A DNA stretch of 64,000 nucleotides, taken from contig JADWOT020000006.1 of assembly GCA_036345935.2 (NCBI GenBank), positions 9,770,519-9,834,518 on the forward strand. The letters run 5' to 3'. Under the pieces are notes generated by a model. That model saw only the letters and a program-made list of their open reading frames with translations. It searched no databases and was not told the origin of the DNA. Positions 10,701 to 18,890 of this stretch are shown piece by piece. Origin of the DNA: Taenia hydatigena (taxonomy: Eukaryota > Platyhelminthes > Cestoda > Cyclophyllidea > Taeniidae). Both the position numbers and the translations under genes were made by a program. Positions within the stretch are counted from its first letter, which is position 1; each line of letters begins with the position of its first letter.

Positions 10701-11579
10701 GTGCCCCCACCATCCCCATCTCCTCCACCGCTGACCCCTGCACTCGGACCACCGCCGCCTCCACCACCACCGCTGGCACCGGTGGATCAGCGCGTGGTGG
10801 TGCTTTGGAACACACGGCTCCGCCAGCACCGAGCCGGCCAGCAAGCACGACTATCCCTTGCACACGGGGTCGCCACACCCTCGCCACGGCCTCTCTCATC
10901 ACCTACCGCCGCCTCTTCCACTGGAGGTTGGTCCTTCCTATTCACTACACGTGCACCTCTCACACGGATTAAGGTACTATATCCGCCTAACTGCGGTTCG
11001 ACGGTGCTTGTTTATATTCGCTTGAGGAAGGTGATTTTGAAAAATACACGACTTCCAACTCCTCAAGCTTTAATCTGGCATTAATTACGCTCTATGCGTT
11101 ATCTGAATACCGCATAGGAGGATAGTAACCATTTGGCGCTTTTAGTAATCCACCATCACAGTGTTTCGGACGGCCAAATTGAGAATCTGAGCAATGGACG
11201 TCTACCGACATGTACCGTTCCACCGTTTACCTCGCCGCTTCCCTCTCCGCCACCGCCTCCTCCTCCCCCACCACCAAGGCGACAAAGCAGCGGTGGACCC
11301 TCAACCTCGTCGCCCGCCTCGGCGTCACACAGCCCCAGTCCCCTCTTTCCCTTGACAACGGTTCTGACTTCAACCTTAGCAGGGGAGGGGGCAGCGGCAG
11401 TTGCGGATGGCGGACTGCCCCCACTGCCGCCGAAACCGGGCCAGCGGACACCCTCGGTGGTAGTGGGTCTCTCACCCTCCGCATTGTCTTCCGCCCCCCA
11501 AAGGCAGTTCTTCGACACCCTCCACCCGGAGAACCTAGCTTCAACGCCACCGCTCCCCCCACGGCGGCACATTTCCTGA
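1685..11579 (+). CDS. sos: Son of sevenless (Sos), Ras guanine-nucleotide exchange factor; multi-exon gene, 5' end incomplete
   Basis: Sos is recruited by the Grb2/Drk adaptor to activated receptor tyrosine kinases at the plasma membrane, where it loads Ras with GTP. Exons read by homology and splice phase: 1685-1776, 2485-2983, 3150-3359, 3432-4101, 4328-4648 (end uncertain), 4896 or 4907 to 5160, 5344-5418, 5916-6897, 7989-8132, 8825-9007, 9302-9817, 10518 to about 10926 or 10975, and about 11146 to 11579. Domain order is DH, PH, REM, CDC25, proline-rich tail, as in animal Sos. Clear landmarks are NLILRVFREP (DH), LPRLLLLPIF (DH), FVMEG (start of PH), KYRFAQPD (PH-REM linker), KLIERLTF (REM), IHPLELAEQVTL and SPNL (CDC25) and LINFAKQRQLA (hairpin). 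About 1600 residues are predicted, longer than human SOS1 (1333), because of inserts. The start codon is not identified. Identity is certain; the last two junctions and the 4648/4896 junction are not. Confidence 0.93.
2485..4101 (+). CDS. sos: Sos DH (Dbl-homology) exons
   Basis: Three exons (2485-2983, 3150-3359, 3432-4101) joined in phase 0 encode the DH domain and the helical linker to PH. In Sos this domain has Rac-GEF or autoinhibitory roles. Exon 1 reads CVDELALFL...LILRVFREPIL, matching DLVKAFMAEI...LIIKVFREPF of human SOS1. Exon 2 ends in FRYLLPRLLLLPIF, the conserved DH core helix. Exon 1 carries a threonine run encoded by a CAA repeat. Exon 3 carries a Ser/Pro/Gln-rich stretch of roughly 100 residues (about 3590-3940) that human SOS1 lacks. 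The exon ends in phase 1 after ATG G. Confidence 0.9.
2784..2803 (+). repeat. (CAA)6 microsatellite inside Sos coding sequence
   Basis: Six tandem CAA units are read as a polythreonine run in the DH exon, at a point where other Sos proteins have a surface loop. Length variation would be tolerated in frame. Confidence 0.85.
4328..5160 (+). CDS. sos: Sos PH-domain exons
   Basis: Exon 4328-4648 completes the GAA codon left open at 4101. It reads EGRLWVRDEGKR...AYLFTNCLLLCKR, equivalent to EGTLTRVG...HIFLFDGLMICCK of SOS1, the first PH strands. The second exon contains CSFSLEFFG and ends CPEEKADWMASLL, the C-terminal PH helix with its invariant tryptophan. The intron between them is either 4649-4895 (phase 1) or uses another donor with the 4907 acceptor. 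Both keep the frame of the second exon. It ends in phase 2 at donor gtgagt (5161). The PH domain binds phosphoinositides and phosphatidic acid. Confidence 0.85.
5344..5418 (+). CDS. sos: Sos PH-REM linker exon
   Basis: This 75-base exon runs from acceptor tttcctttctag to donor gtgcgt (5419). It reads VYERYLRTLPKLEI...LRLPSPEKY and joins the next exon as KYRFAQPDTPEVIVFE. That corresponds to the DVYRFAEPDSEENIIFEE linker of human SOS1. Both junction phases (1 base in, 2 bases out) fit the neighbours. Confidence 0.88.
5916..6897 (+). CDS. sos: Sos REM (RasGEF N-terminal) exon with acidic/Ser insert
   Basis: One long exon encodes the Ras exchanger motif that holds the CDC25 domain and forms the allosteric Ras site. 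It opens FAQPDTPEVIVFESS. A Ser/Thr/Asp/Glu/Pro-rich insert of about 115 residues follows (roughly 5960-6290). The REM helices are then YATLEKLIERLTF, AFLISYRRFITSEELL, LLERFNVPYPE and RPVQARVVAFLFRW. Human SOS1 has only about a dozen residues where the insert lies. The exon ends FSQIDLLQ, matching ETFDLLTL, at donor gttcgg (6898), phase 0. Confidence 0.92.
6898..7988. other. Sos intron holding a 154-codon antisense open frame
   Basis: An intron between the REM and CDC25 exons. On the minus strand 7841-7377 is open for 154 codons from an ATG. I recognise no domain in it, and no splice or poly(A) context was established. A shorter + strand frame (7285-7533) overlaps it. Nothing else was seen. 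Confidence 0.5.
7989..9817 (+). CDS. sos: Sos CDC25 (RasGEF catalytic) exons
   Basis: Exons 7989-8132, 8825-9007 and 9302-9817 are all phase 0. The first reads IHPLELAEQVTLHEFGLYRR and SPNLNACKNF. The second reads FRDWLVHSILAERNFEDR and FRLKKAFE. The third reads RKYVQQLQ, PCLPYIAMRVSTQLIHLE and LINFAKQRQLAAIVERF. Aligned to human SOS1, the hairpin residues L938 and E942, which enter the Ras nucleotide site, are conserved and T935 is Ser. About 14 residues before the hairpin are missing. Roughly 30 residues are inserted after QQLQ and about 13 at the hairpin tip. The motif equivalent to NNFN reads RNLQ. Skipping 8133-8824 as a single intron gives a gapless alignment from SPNL to the FRDW tryptophan. 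Confidence 0.92.
8183..8233 (+). other. sos: Possible 51-base in-frame cassette exon in the Sos catalytic domain
   Basis: Inside the intron after 8132, an acceptor (cacacag, ending 8182) and a donor (gtgagt, 8234) bound 17 stop-free codons reading ITTLPLRVVAVRLVDSL, phase 0 on both sides. Including it would insert 17 residues just before the conserved tryptophan helix. It would also define a 50-base upstream intron. Homology favours skipping it, so it is a candidate alternative or cryptic exon. Confidence 0.3.
9818..10517. other. Sos intron; nothing else seen
   Basis: An AT-rich intron from donor gtaagt (9818) to acceptor gttgcag (10517). No coding potential or repeat was recognised. Confidence 0.7.
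10518..11579 (+). CDS. sos: Sos C-terminal proline-rich tail exons
   Basis: Exon 10518 onward continues the post-catalytic helix (ERRLSKEAIQAANY, LSLKDKLQHEQ), then turns Pro/Ser-rich. The final exon, opening at 11146 (phase 1) or 11162 (phase 2), has a ten-proline run followed by RR and the motif PPLPPKP (about 11418-11438). It ends with PPLPPRRHIS and a TGA at 11577-11579. PxxPxR motifs are the docking sites for Grb2/Drk SH3 domains. The donor of the preceding exon is not settled. A phase-1 donor at 10927 would fit the 11146 acceptor, and phase-0 donors near 10976 would not. Confidence 0.8.
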
Positions 11580-13098
11580 CAGCGAGGACGGTGTGCGTAC
11601 CTTGGGTGTGTGCTCGCATGGAAATGTAGGAGATGCATAATAGCTCCATGACAAGCACCATCAGTGCAGATTTACCTATCTGCGTATAATCCCACACAAT
11701 AGTCCATGCCGATCATGCTTGTTTTTACACTTCGTGTTGGCAATAAAATCTCAGCTAAGAAGTCTGAAATATCCCCTTTGTGCTGACAGTCTGTGGCCGA
11801 CTGACTTTGAGGATGGAGTACTGATGCTTCTGGGTTGCGCATTTCCTGTGAGGGTGTCAGGAGAAGTGATGCCTTTATGGTGCTGTCTGTTAGGACGTAT
11901 GGTGTAGTGGAGGCTTTGGTTAAAGCATCTGTCAGAGCGCGAATGAATGGTTGACAGTTCCTAGTCATTGCGGTAGGTGTCTCATTCCCCATTAATAATT
12001 AATTTGCTAATCCGTCTTGGCTCCAGAGTTAAAGTCGTCAGTTGTGCCCAAGACTGCACATTTAGGGAAGCGGAATGTTCATCATAAATAGGATTCGGGG
12101 GTGGATATAACCATGAATTTTGTTAGGTCCATGAATTGGTCGCGTCAAAATACACAGGTCATATCAAATTCTATGAACGGTTCGTCCTACTAATTAAGCA
12201 CTGAGTCTCTTTCAAGCAATATGCTTTTAATTAGCCCAGTGAGAGGACGTACTACATGCTACAATTAAGCGCAATATTCGCACAACTTATACGGTTTTGA
12301 TGTTTTTGGTCCCATCAAACAAATCCCAATCCATTGAAGGTATTCAGCCTTCCGATTTTCATTAAAATGATCAGTTTTGCGGTTGTTTTGCACTAATCAC
12401 AATTCACGCTATTTGCTTTTAAATCTTTAATTTGCTGCTAAGTTATTACAGATGTCATAGTAGCGGTAAACTAAATTCTGTGAGAAATGTTTCATGCATG
12501 CAGGCGCACCCTTTTATTAGTCTGTTACCTGTTAGGTGATTGGTTAACCTGGGTGTTTGCGAAAAATAAAATTGAGTGTGCATCTATTCGGGTGCAGTCC
12601 TGGTGTAGGTATGAGCAGAGGGCGTGGTCGCAAGCGTGGCTTTTATTCGTCGGTTTATGCTGAAGATGATGCGCCCTGTTGCGTCCATGGTACTGAAACA
12701 TTATAGTGCATCGGTTAATCATTTGACTGAGACTGAAGGCACTGTACTTAACTATACGGTATTTTGTTAGGTCCTTAAAAGTCTGGGTCACATGAATCTG
12801 TTCCTCATTCGAGTCTCATTTCGCTTAATCTTGGGCACTAACTTGGCAGTTACGTCAGCAACTGTTTGCACCTTAATGCTAAGCGCAATCTCTTCACTAC
12901 AACTTGGCTTCCAATTTCTTAGCTGATTTTAATGTTGATGTTAATCCGGACTGGAAAATCCCATCACTTTATTCCAACTCCCGGAGTCGGTTCTTTACTC
13001 TATATTTATCTATATTCTTGCGGCACCTATTCAGACAACTTTTTCTCCTATTGCTCAATAAAACACCATTTTCTGTCATCATTTTTACTTATTTTGAG
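11580..13098. other. Sos 3' UTR and intergenic DNA
   Basis: It holds the Sos 3' UTR and the gap to the next gene. Open frames such as 11672-11992 (minus) and 12525-12791 (minus) have no recognisable content. The 5' exons of the ZCCHC4 gene probably lie at the right end. One candidate (12904-13116 area) could not be aligned with confidence. Confidence 0.5.
11742..11747 (+). terminator. AATAAA poly(A) signal for Sos
   Basis: The canonical hexamer lies 163 bases after the Sos stop codon. It is the first one downstream. Confidence 0.6.
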
Positions 13099-13161
13099 GT
13101 CCGAAGCTCTGTCTAAAACGAAGAAGTGTGTGTTCTTCAATCTACATTTGTTCTGCCTTCC
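13099..13161 (+). CDS. ZCCHC4: Possible ZCCHC4 upstream exon (GRF-type zinc finger remnant)
   Basis: The frame reads SKTKKCVFFNL, which resembles the RDRKDCNFFQW end of the ZCCHC4 GRF finger. Its phase would fit the exon at 13181. The intervening 19 bases (13162-13180) are too short for a normal intron, so either the junction is different or the match is fortuitous. Confidence 0.25.
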
Positions 13162-13180
13162 GTAATGCATCGGCTTGCAG

Positions 13181-14798
13181 GAGGGACAGAGATTTTACTA
13201 CCTCCAGGTTGCCTTCTCAGACTGCAGAGTCGCTGGTCAAATATGCGCGTCAGAATCGTTGCTATTGTCAAACCTGTCGCGTGTTGTTCGCATACCCCGA
13301 TGGTCAACATGAGCATCACCGAGTGATAAGTGGTTTGTCAAGTTCCGCGCTAGCTACGCCTACATACCTTCTTGAACCACTCGAAGAATCCTCCGAACAT
13401 GCTGTATGCAGCTCGTCTTGCATCATTCTACACTTTTTGCACTTCGATAACTGTCTCCTATTTGAACTTGTAAAATCTGATAATGGGATACCTCGATTTT
13501 GTTACGAGGTCCATATCTTCCCCAAAACACACTCTATTCAAAAAAAAGTTTGTAAAATTTCCCGTGTAGCACAAAATTCGTTACCAATATGCAGCACTTT
13601 AGTACGAGTGCACATCGGACGCCTTATGTATTCAAGAAATAAGAACCTCAGAACTAGAACTTTATCGAAAAACTCTTTGACGAACTAAAGCATTGCCTTC
13701 AACATTGATCGTATTCTTTGTTGTTTATATGCGATAGATATGGTGTATCAAGCAGTTTCTTAAATCGGCTGTTTCATTTAGCAATATTTCTTTTCGGTGG
13801 AATGGTTGAAGTTTATGGCTTCCACTCTTCGCATCCTTCAAATTGATAACGTCCTCTGTGTTGGTACCCCTCGGCTGTTTGATTTCCTCACGGTCTGTAG
13901 TCGGGACACCAGTGAACCTCTATCCACAAATAGGTTTCTCCTTGATCTGGATGCTCGCCTAGTAAGGCTCTCACCGGTACTTTAACATCTGCTTAAATTA
14001 GGAAATTTTTTATCCTGCATCTCTATTCGCCCGCTTTAATGCTCTCAACGGCTACTTTTTCAATTCAGCCGGAGAGGATTCCTTCAATAGGTTTATGCGC
14101 TCTTGTAGCGGGCGCACTATGATATTCTGCGATCCCCCCTTCGGCGCCTTGATGGAACCCCTTGTGGCTGTCCTGAACAAACTTAAACGAGGGCTGGGGA
14201 ACTCACGGGTTTTTTCTATGGTGACAATCCCATATTTCATCGGCAAAAAGCTTCTGCAAGCTGCTCCAGAACTGAAAATGCTTGATTATAAGGTATTTGA
14301 AGTTTTGAGATCTGATTAATTCTCAGCCTAGGTGACCTACGAGAAGCACGTACGCTTCATGAGTACAGGACATGACGGAACTAATTCGAAACGAAGAGTC
14401 TCTGTCGTTCGACCATTCACCGATGTACCTGCTTGTGAAATTCCTCCTCCTAAAGACCTCACCGATCAATATTGGTTTTGTGAAACTTGCCATCGATATT
14501 CAGATTTGAAAAACTTGCACTGCAACCAATGTAATGCCTGCACAACTTTTGTGGGTTTATTTTTCGCTTGCATCATCTGCCAATGCTACCACTTAAGAAC
14601 TCATTAATGCGTTGCTCTTTTCAGCATGGCGAAACATATCAGCACTGTATTCCATGCAACGTGTGTCGTCCCCCGGGTTTTCAACACTGCGACAGGTGTG
14701 ACATGTGCTTCCGATCAAAGAACGGCGAGGTCCATGACTGTGGCAAACAGCTTTTCGATGGTAGTAGAAAACCAAAAAGACGAAAGGAGTCAACTTAA
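13181..14798 (+). CDS. ZCCHC4: ZCCHC4-type 28S rRNA N6-adenosine methyltransferase; N-terminus incomplete
   Basis: ZCCHC4 deposits a single m6A on 28S rRNA in the nucleolus. Exons: 13181-13403, 13782-13961, 14002-14292, 14332-14550 and 14625-14798, with all internal junctions phase 0. The first has the zinc-finger segment CYCQTCRVLF...GQHEHH and YLLEPLEES. The second has NVLCVGTPRLFDF (SAM-binding strand) and LLDLDARL. The third has FCDPPFGALMEPL (catalytic DPPF at 14131-14142; human reads DPPFGG) and LKMLDYK. The last two carry paired-cysteine zinc modules (FCETCHRY, CNQCNAC, HCIPCNVC, HCDRCDMC). The frame then stops after KPKRRKEST, so the C-terminal CCHC knuckle of the human protein is absent unless further exons exist. 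Introns 13962-14001 (40 bases) and 14293-14331 (39 bases) are tiny. Confidence 0.88.
13404..13781. other. ZCCHC4 intron; nothing else seen
   Basis: It lies between donor gtatgc (13404) and acceptor tttcatttag (13781). The open frame running through its first part has no homology and ends in the intron. Confidence 0.7.
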
Positions 14799-15423
14799 TG
14801 TAAATGCTACTGATGAAATTATGGTAGCATTTTGTTTCTGATTTTGACACCTTGTTATCTGGCTTTTCGTCAATTTCTGTTTGCTGATCCACAAATGGTC
14901 GCTATTCGAGCATCAGTAAGTGGGTGGTCTAGTCTCGGTTCGATTTCACTGGTAGTTTACGATCCATGTGATATCATGACCGTCGCGCACGGGCATCCTT
15001 CACCAATGAGTTTTCGCTTGGAGATCCAATGCTACTTTCTTTGAGATGGCTCCTCAGAATCTTTAGGCCCCCCAAGTTTTGGGTTAACTTATGAGATTAA
15101 GCCACAGTGCGATCTCGTTTTAAATCCTAAGTTTGTTAAAAAATCAGGTCTCGAATTATTCATCACTGATACATATCGATTGGAACAGTACAATCGTCCG
15201 TGACTATACTTGGTTGCTTTCACTTGCCAAATAGTATTATGGTTTTCCAGCAAAAAACGAATTAATAAGCTATTCTGGATGGTATTCCAGCGGTGATACA
15301 TCGCATGCAGATGGGCTGACGAACTTCCTACTCGGTTTTACAGCAGTTCATACGAAGCTTAATAAATGATGAGCTATTCTTACAAGTTTTACCATGTAAT
15401 CGCGTTAACATAACCAAATCCAG
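14799..15423. other. ZCCHC4 3' UTR or intron
   Basis: AT-rich. An AATAAA at 15361-15366 is the first + strand poly(A) hexamer after the 14798 stop, about 560 bases away. No coding potential was recognised. Confidence 0.5.
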
Positions 15424-15548
15424 GTGATGGTAATAATTTAACCGATGGTCTGTTCACTTCTGGCGCTCGGAGTTTGCCCCAAGCTGATTTTCCGCGGTGT
15501 GAGTCGCCTGCCTCTCGAACCGACAAATCATTATCCAGTAAAGGTTAA
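15424..15548 (+). CDS. ZCCHC4: Possible alternative last exon of ZCCHC4
   Basis: After acceptor ccaaatccag a stop-free frame reads GDGNNLTDGLFTSGARSLPQ and ends at TAA (15546-15548). Its start phase matches an internal donor gtagta at 14761 in the last ZCCHC4 exon (after GAT G). An alternative C-terminus is therefore possible, replacing SRKPKRRKEST. Composition is protein-like, but no homology supports it. Confidence 0.3.
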
Positions 15549-15949
15549 GCAAATGTTCGGAATGATCTATGCAAGAAGGCTGTCGCAACTGGTTATTTCG
15601 TTCAAAAAATCATACCTCAAATTAGTCGCAGTCCGAGCTGGAAGGTTAAACATGGCTACACTTGGGAGTGAGTGCGGTCAAAGCCACTTGGCAACGGTTC
15701 ATGCGATTCTCTTGGGCTGTTTGCTTACACGTTGTCACTGACAACATACTCGCGTGTACCACACACACTGATTAATTCCGTGTGCAAAACGAAAGGTCCT
15801 ATGGCTGCTCATTTGCATCGGGTGAGAGATTTGCATATAATTATTTCAGGATGTTCCTCACTTTCCCCGCTTAGTCTTGTCGCCAGCCACATTTTTAATA
15901 CGATTATCGATAATGAATCGCTGTAGTGCGTAATTAGAGTACTTGCCCT

Positions 15950-17301
15950 TCATCGCCAGTGACGCCGGTTCTGGATCTCGTCAATCAATGGAAGGTGCGG
16001 CTCCAGGTGGCGGATATTTTTAAAGGCAATCAGATTTGCAACTGCGGCCTGCTTGTAGTCTGTGGACAGCGAGTCGGGAGCAGTTTGAGGACGGATTGCT
16101 TTTGAACTGGGGAAGGCGAGGAAAAGGAAAAAATAACTTAGGAAACGTATTTGGAATTTCTAGGGTTGCGTTTGTAAGGCGTTATCCGGCTCCATTCGAC
16201 TGTGTGATATCATTACCATTTAATTAAAAAAGAAGAAAAGAAATTAGGCTGAGATTGCTTTAACAAACGTGTTTTAAGTAGCCTTTCAACTTCACAATCC
16301 GCCCTCACTTTATTCGTCCCTGAATCTTGTTGGTTCTGGTGACGCACGACAAATTCACCCGCAGAAGATTTGTTCACAACGGTCCCATTGATAGCTGTGC
16401 TGCCACGTTAGATTAGTGAGGCAGATGTCAGTGCGACACATGACACCTGGGGAAGTGACCGTGATTCATTAAATTTTAATGAACAGGTTATATTGATGCA
16501 GAATTGGCGTTTAAAGAATACCACCTGCTGAGGTGGTTTGCTGCCCTTTGCGGTCCACCGGCAGCGGCGCAGAAGGTGTGCAACGAGGCTGGACTACTAA
16601 TGCTCAATCATATTCGCGTTTTCCCCCAATTTCTTAAAACAAATTTACGCAACTGACGTGTCGATGCGAGACTTATAGCTATGTTAATTGTTATGTGATC
16701 TAAATAGATTTATGCTAATTATTTTAATGAACTTTATCCTCCTCAACCACGAATGCGGATTGAAATTTGTTCTCCCTGTACCCGGAAACCATCCACACGA
16801 GGAAATTAAATAAAGGTAATTACTGTTCTCATGGAACAAGGATTTCTTTTAAGAGGGCAGCATTTGACCACAACACCACCTCAAGCTCCACGTTAGGAAG
16901 TTGGATTAATTTCAAATTGCATTGTGAAACTTGAAGCAATTTGAAGAGATTACTGCAGACTAATGATGTAGGAATGCGATTTGCATGTTTGGTGGTCTAA
17001 TCTACTTGGGATTCCATGGATTCTGGCATTGTGCTGAAACGGCTGTGTTAAGCTGTGTGTTCTGCGATTTGCACCTCTTCCGCTTTGCAGCGCTGCCAGT
17101 TTTTTGCATCTGAAACGCAAATTTGCATTCCGTTTAAGTCGGTGCAGTGTCTACCCACAAACTTGTACGCTGGCACAGGCCGTTTGGACTTTGTAGCTCT
17201 ACGACTACGAATAGCGGTTAAGTGGAACTGCCCACGGTGCCATCTCATCTCTTACACTTGACTATCCGACTGAGCAGCCCGAGTGCGCGTTCAAAGGTCA
17301 A
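15950..17301 (-). CDS. Unrecognised minus-strand gene, three phase-compatible 3' exons
   Basis: I do not recognise this protein. Read on the minus strand, exon 17301-17256 follows a strong polypyrimidine acceptor (ccctcctaatccag) and reads LTFERALGLLSRIVK. It ends in phase 1 at gtaaga. Exon 16588-16525 takes phase 1, reads SLHTFCAAAGGPQRAANHLS and ends in phase 2. Exon 16106-15950 takes phase 2 after a long pyrimidine tract (ccttttcctcgccttccccag). It reads SKAIRPQTAPDSLSTDYKQ, AAVANLIAFKNIRHLEPH and LPLIDEIQNRRHWR, then TGA. The protein looks helical, in the manner of HEAT/ARM-type repeats, but that is only an impression. Optional small exons at 17198-17155 and 17109-17075 (45-base intron between) are also possible. 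Upstream exons are not established. Confidence 0.45.
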
Positions 17302-18369
17302 CTGGATTAGGAGGGCGGAGGTCCATGCTTGGTGGTTGGGTTTTTTATCTGAGCAGACGTTTTTGATGCCGCGGACCCAATACGCACAATCAGAATTGTT
17401 TACATAATGCCGTTGACGGTACGCGAGATTTTAAACAGAAAGAAAACTGTTGAATCAGCACAAAACGCGTTGTAAAACAAATGCAAAATACTGGTGTCTG
17501 GGTAAATCAACAATCGCGTAATGTTAAGAGAACTTAACACTTGTGTTTTGCATAAGCACAGTTAGCCTTATTAAAACAACTTGCATTACTCTTCTTTCTA
17601 TGCTCCATATCGCCCTTTCCCTCCTTATTAAAAAGCAAAGTGCGGAAATAGAGCTGTGAGAAAAATTAACTCTAGGAAATTCGAAATCACCTATGCAAAA
17701 TACATGTCCAGTCAAAACTTGGAATTATTCCAAAGACGTGGAGGTTCATTGAGCTATTTTTATAGTAGGTTGAAGAGTTTAATAATGGCCTTTCTGATTA
17801 AGTAAAAGGAGATGGCCAAGGTCGACTTGTGACCAGGAGTTTGGTTGCCATAATAGACTAAGCATGTGTTTTTGTACACACCGGAGGCAAAAATTATTGA
17901 CGATTGCTTGCAGTTGATTGTGTCATCATACCGTAGTCTCCATCACTGATGACCAACAAGCTGACAAGACTACAGATATTAGGATGAAGTACAATCTTCT
18001 GCTGTGGGGAAGAGCACTCAAATGCAGTTCTTTTTATCACTATCCTCCACTGCAATTTCATCAAAGATGTTGGTATTGTAGGTGTTTGCGGTGTTTATTC
18101 TTCCTTTTAAATATCGAAATACTTTTGAAATTTTGACCGTAAAATTAGCTTGTGAAACTGCATCCAGTGAAATGACTAGGTACTTCAGTGAATGGGGTGG
18201 ATCTTGCTTCATGAAGATTACAGCTCAAATCTCGGTTTGTTGCAAATTTTCTTGCAGATGTCAAAATGGGTCGCCTGTGTGAGTTAGTCTGCTCGTGCTT
18301 TCCTCAGCTGTTGACAACAGTGGAGAAACTAAGCGAAGTAATGTTCTGCTGTTTATGTTTGAGTCAACC
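17302..18369. other. No gene assigned
   Basis: Mostly AT-rich. A + strand frame at 18266-18466 (start ATGGGTCGC, reading RYDDMEALKASRRD near its end) follows an acceptor-like tract ending gcag. It could be an exon, but nothing confirms it. Confidence 0.4.
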
Positions 18370-18870
18370 TATTCCGAAAGCCCGCTACGACGACATGGAG
18401 GCACTGAAGGCGAGCAGAAGAGACTGTGCCAGCTCTCCTGCACTGATGGTTGAAATCCAGTGCTAGGCGAAGTGAAGAGTATCTGTGGTGTGAGGGCTGG
18501 CGCACTCATTAGCCCCATTTGCGGCGCAGGCACGCGCCTCACCGACTCTGCCGTCTGCGAGCGGATCGATGCATGCGGTGTGGGTGAGCACGCGCCTCGC
18601 GCCTGCAGCCAAGGCGGGGGCGAGCGGATGTGCGCACAATCAATCGCCTCTGCACTCTGCACCGCGTGTGGACACAAGCCTACACGCCACTAGGAAGTGC
18701 AAGCGCGACCATGCGCACTGGCTACACCGCACATGCATGCACGCATGCGCGCACCCTGAGGGCGAGGGGCAGGGCGGTAATCGCATGCCATCGACACATG
18801 CACGTAAATCTGTGCTAGTACGCGCGTGCCTGTCTGCATTGACCAATCAGAATTGGGGACAGGGTTCAAC
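18370..18870. promoter_or_regulatory. CpG-rich patch, probable promoter region
   Basis: About 500 bases are markedly richer in G+C and CpG than the surroundings. They carry repeated GCATGC/TGCGCA-type words (for example near 18715-18765) like those bound by NRF1-type factors. Several frames stay open on both strands because of the composition, so those frames are not evidence of coding. The patch lies between minus-strand exons to the left and no identified + strand gene to the right. It may serve divergent transcripts. Confidence 0.4.
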
Positions 18871-18890
18871 AATGAACTCTTCTATATAAG
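18843..18890 (+). promoter_or_regulatory. Paired CCAAT boxes and TATA box
   Basis: CCAATCAGAATTGG (18843-18856) contains CCAAT on each strand. TATATAAG (18883-18890) follows 26 bases later. This spacing is typical of a core promoter firing rightwards near 18915-18920. The transcript it would drive is not identified. Confidence 0.45.

Noticed and set aside
16484..16651. + strand frame ELAFKEYHLLRWFAAL
   Set aside because: It is antisense to the better supported minus-strand exon 16588-16525 and has no partner exon.
18460..18889. Several overlapping 60-106 codon ORFs on both strands
   Set aside because: All lie in the CpG-rich patch, where stop codons are rare; composition explains them.
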